From positions 13,137,174 to 13,201,173 of the forward strand of contig NC_052403.1 of the NCBI RefSeq assembly GCF_009389715.1: DNA of 64,000 bases, in the 5' to 3' direction. The stretch is from Phoenix dactylifera. Its lineage: Eukaryota; Streptophyta; Magnoliopsida; Arecales; Arecaceae. Of the stretch, positions 62,288-64,000 are shown in pieces (positions within the stretch are counted from its first letter, which is position 1; every line of letters starts with the position of its first letter). Made by a program: the position numbers and the translations under genes. The notes below the pieces were generated by a model that worked only from the letters and a program-made list of their open reading frames with translations, was not told the DNA's origin and did not search any database.

Positions 62288-64000
62288 ATGGGTTTGGTGA
62301 TCTGTTACAGTGGTGTGCCACTGCATGTTAGGCTGAGGGTGCTGACAGTCCGAGCTGTGAATTCCTCTGAATCATCTCTGGATTCTGTCATTCTGAAGTC
62401 TGGTGGTTCACGGTTACAAGTCCTGCAACAAGTTGATGAGTTGCTGAGGAAGGGGAATGAGAGGGGAGCTCTCTCCCTGGTCAAGGATTTGCAGGGAAAG
62501 CCTCGGGGTCTTCAGTGCTTTGGAGCAGCAAGGCAGGTTGTTCATTTGGATATTTTCTCCTTTGTATGGTGTTTTTTCCTAGAGATTGTGCCAGGATTTG
62601 TTTTGATAGATGTGCATGCTTCTCATATTATTTTGATTTTATGTGGTGGTTCCTGGTCAGGTCAACCTGGACAATTGTCTAATTAATTTATGTTAGTTAT
62701 GGGATGCTTCTATAGCACCTCCAACTGATTCAAGGCTACTTATAATTTCACAAACATGCTGTCCGTTTAGTTTGATTTAGGTGGGGCAAATCCAGGGATC
62801 CTGAATACAGAATATGCCTCTTCTTCGACTGGTATACATAAGAAGCTAATGCTTGCCTGAAATATGTAATACAATAATTTTGTGATGCTATGAAACTTCT
62901 TTCTCCTTAATAAAAATATTTTTGGTTTGCAACACAATTATGGGTCGCCAGGTTTTAAAGTTCTGAATTACATGGTTATTTCTTCCAGAAAACAACAAAT
63001 ACTATTGACTCGCTTGATGCTGCTGAGTTTCTATCTGTGATTAAGAGACATGGGTCGCAGCCTATATTAGACTACGGAAATATAACATCCATATTGTCCA
63101 TGAGATTCATATTTCAAGAAGTATAGGTAAATAATTGAGTTCATTGTTATATAGCACTTCATAGCAGTATTTCTTAGGTAAATTATTGATGCACCTTTTA
63201 TATAGCAATAAGTACAAATAGAAGGTGGTCTATGCATACACGCAGAAGATACATTAAGTGTAATGTGCCAGTGAGGCTGAGTATGGTAGGTTAAAACAAG
63301 GTTCAGCATTCACCAGTTCTTACGTTCTTGGATCTAATGTGCCTGTAATGGCCCAAATCGTGCTGTCAGTTTCCATCGTTACCAACTATACACTGTATTG
63401 GCCAAAGTACTGATAGGTTGCTCTCTAATTGTATGATTCTTTCAAGCAAATTGTTTGGGATTAGCTTGAGTTTTCATAAGGTCAAGTAGATGCATCTCAA
63501 TAATTCTTTTGATACTTATGGGACAATTATCCTTGAATTTTATTTGTTTTGAGATTTGCTAATCTTGGAACTCTAGTTTTTGTCCATTGGATGTTCGATA
63601 TCAAATGATTTTTAGTCCCCATTTGTCATTGTTATGACATGTTCATTCATTTTTAACCTTCATATATTATTTGGGAGCTTTGTATTTTAAATACTTCTCT
63701 TCTTGGTTATTTTCCAGGCTGATGCTGCAAAGCAATTGTACAATGTAAAACCACTCTTATTGTGACGCTCCAAACAAAAACCGTTCTAATATGCAAACAA
63801 TCATATTCTGTTTCATGTTGAAGTTTTTATAAGTACGCATCTGTTCCGATCGTTTACCTTATATATATATATAATTCTTTTTCTCTCTATTTCTATAAAC
63901 CTTGGCAATTGCTTAACTTTTCCTTGTTTAATGTGTAAAATTTGTGCTGTTAGGTGCCACAAAGATTCTATAACTTGGATGAGTTGAAGCTAAATGGAAT
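62288..64000 (+). CDS. Conserved plant protein, probably plastid-targeted; 3' end outside window
   Basis: Exon 1 runs from ATG 62288 (MGLVICYSG) to 62536, 83 codons. The intron ends in TTAG and exon 2 starts at 63954 with VPQRFYNLDELKLNG, cut by the window edge; GAARQ joins VPQR in phase 0. The N-terminus is Arg/Ser/Val-rich with few acidic residues (LRVLTVRAVNSSESS), as in chloroplast transit peptides. The mature part has a helical LQQVDELLRKGNERGALSLVKDL and GKPRGLQCFGAARQ. The block looks conserved and I have seen similar text in uncharacterised chloroplast proteins, but I cannot name the family with confidence. An upstream in-frame extension to 62174 exists; I chose the ATG at 62288 for its transit-peptide character. 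Confidence 0.7.
62537..63953 (+). other. Intron 1 of the partial plastid-protein gene (1.4 kb)
   Basis: GT donor at 62537 and AG acceptor at 63952-63953. AT-rich. A TA microsatellite lies at about 63861-63873. Nothing else recognised. Confidence 0.7.

Noticed and set aside
62994..63123. A possible extra exon (TNTIDSLDAAEFLSVIKRHG) of the plastid-type gene
   Set aside because: An acceptor-like AG precedes it, but the frame has no matching donor before its stop, and exon 1 joins 63954 directly in phase 0 with a natural GAARQ-VPQR text.

Overview
This is a plant nuclear window. It has intron-rich genes with GT/AG splice sites, kilobase-sized AT-rich introns, and many retrotransposon, LINE, SINE and MITE remnants. 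The Ty3 element and the GGTACCGG-type repeats suggest a monocot, possibly a palm; that is inference from general look and was not tested. I rebuilt four protein-coding genes by eye. In the three complete ones every exon phase closes and the total length matches the family.

Layout. Bases 1-2952 hold the 5' end of an internally deleted Ty3/Gypsy retrotransposon read on the minus strand: a full LTR of about 1.17 kb, a primer-binding site, a truncated gag, and RNase H running into integrase at the window edge. A dense array of short palindromes follows at 3160-3704. A 12-exon gene on the minus strand (7618-20596) encodes a 357-residue aldo-keto reductase of the Tas type with an intact D/Y/K/H tetrad. 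About 3.1 kb upstream of it, also on the minus strand, a 12-exon gene (23697-49529) encodes a 1107-residue SNF2 chromatin remodeller of the CHR12/CHR23 (MINUSCULE) type. Its introns carry tandem duplications, MITEs and at least two foldback elements with GGTACCGG-like sequence.

Bases 49530-60458 are intergenic: a hAT-like element, an LTR-like TATA region, a degenerate array of about 20-bp units, a GC-rich non-coding block with a 49-bp minisatellite, and a decayed LINE RNase H domain. On the plus strand, 60888-61509 is a two-exon histone H2A.X gene (139 residues, C-terminal SQEF) with a clear TATA box. At 62288 a further plus-strand gene begins, probably for a plastid protein, and runs off the right edge after its first exon and part of the second.

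The genes share no pathway in the operon sense. Two of the four act on chromatin: the SNF2 remodeller, and H2A.X, the variant phosphorylated at DNA breaks. They lie head to head about 11 kb apart, which I take as coincidence. No rRNA, tRNA or CRISPR array was recognised. No wholly new protein system was found. The least explained structures are the palindrome array at 3.2-3.7 kb, the intronic foldback family, the array at 55.4 kb, and the duplicated promoter segment upstream of H2A.X.
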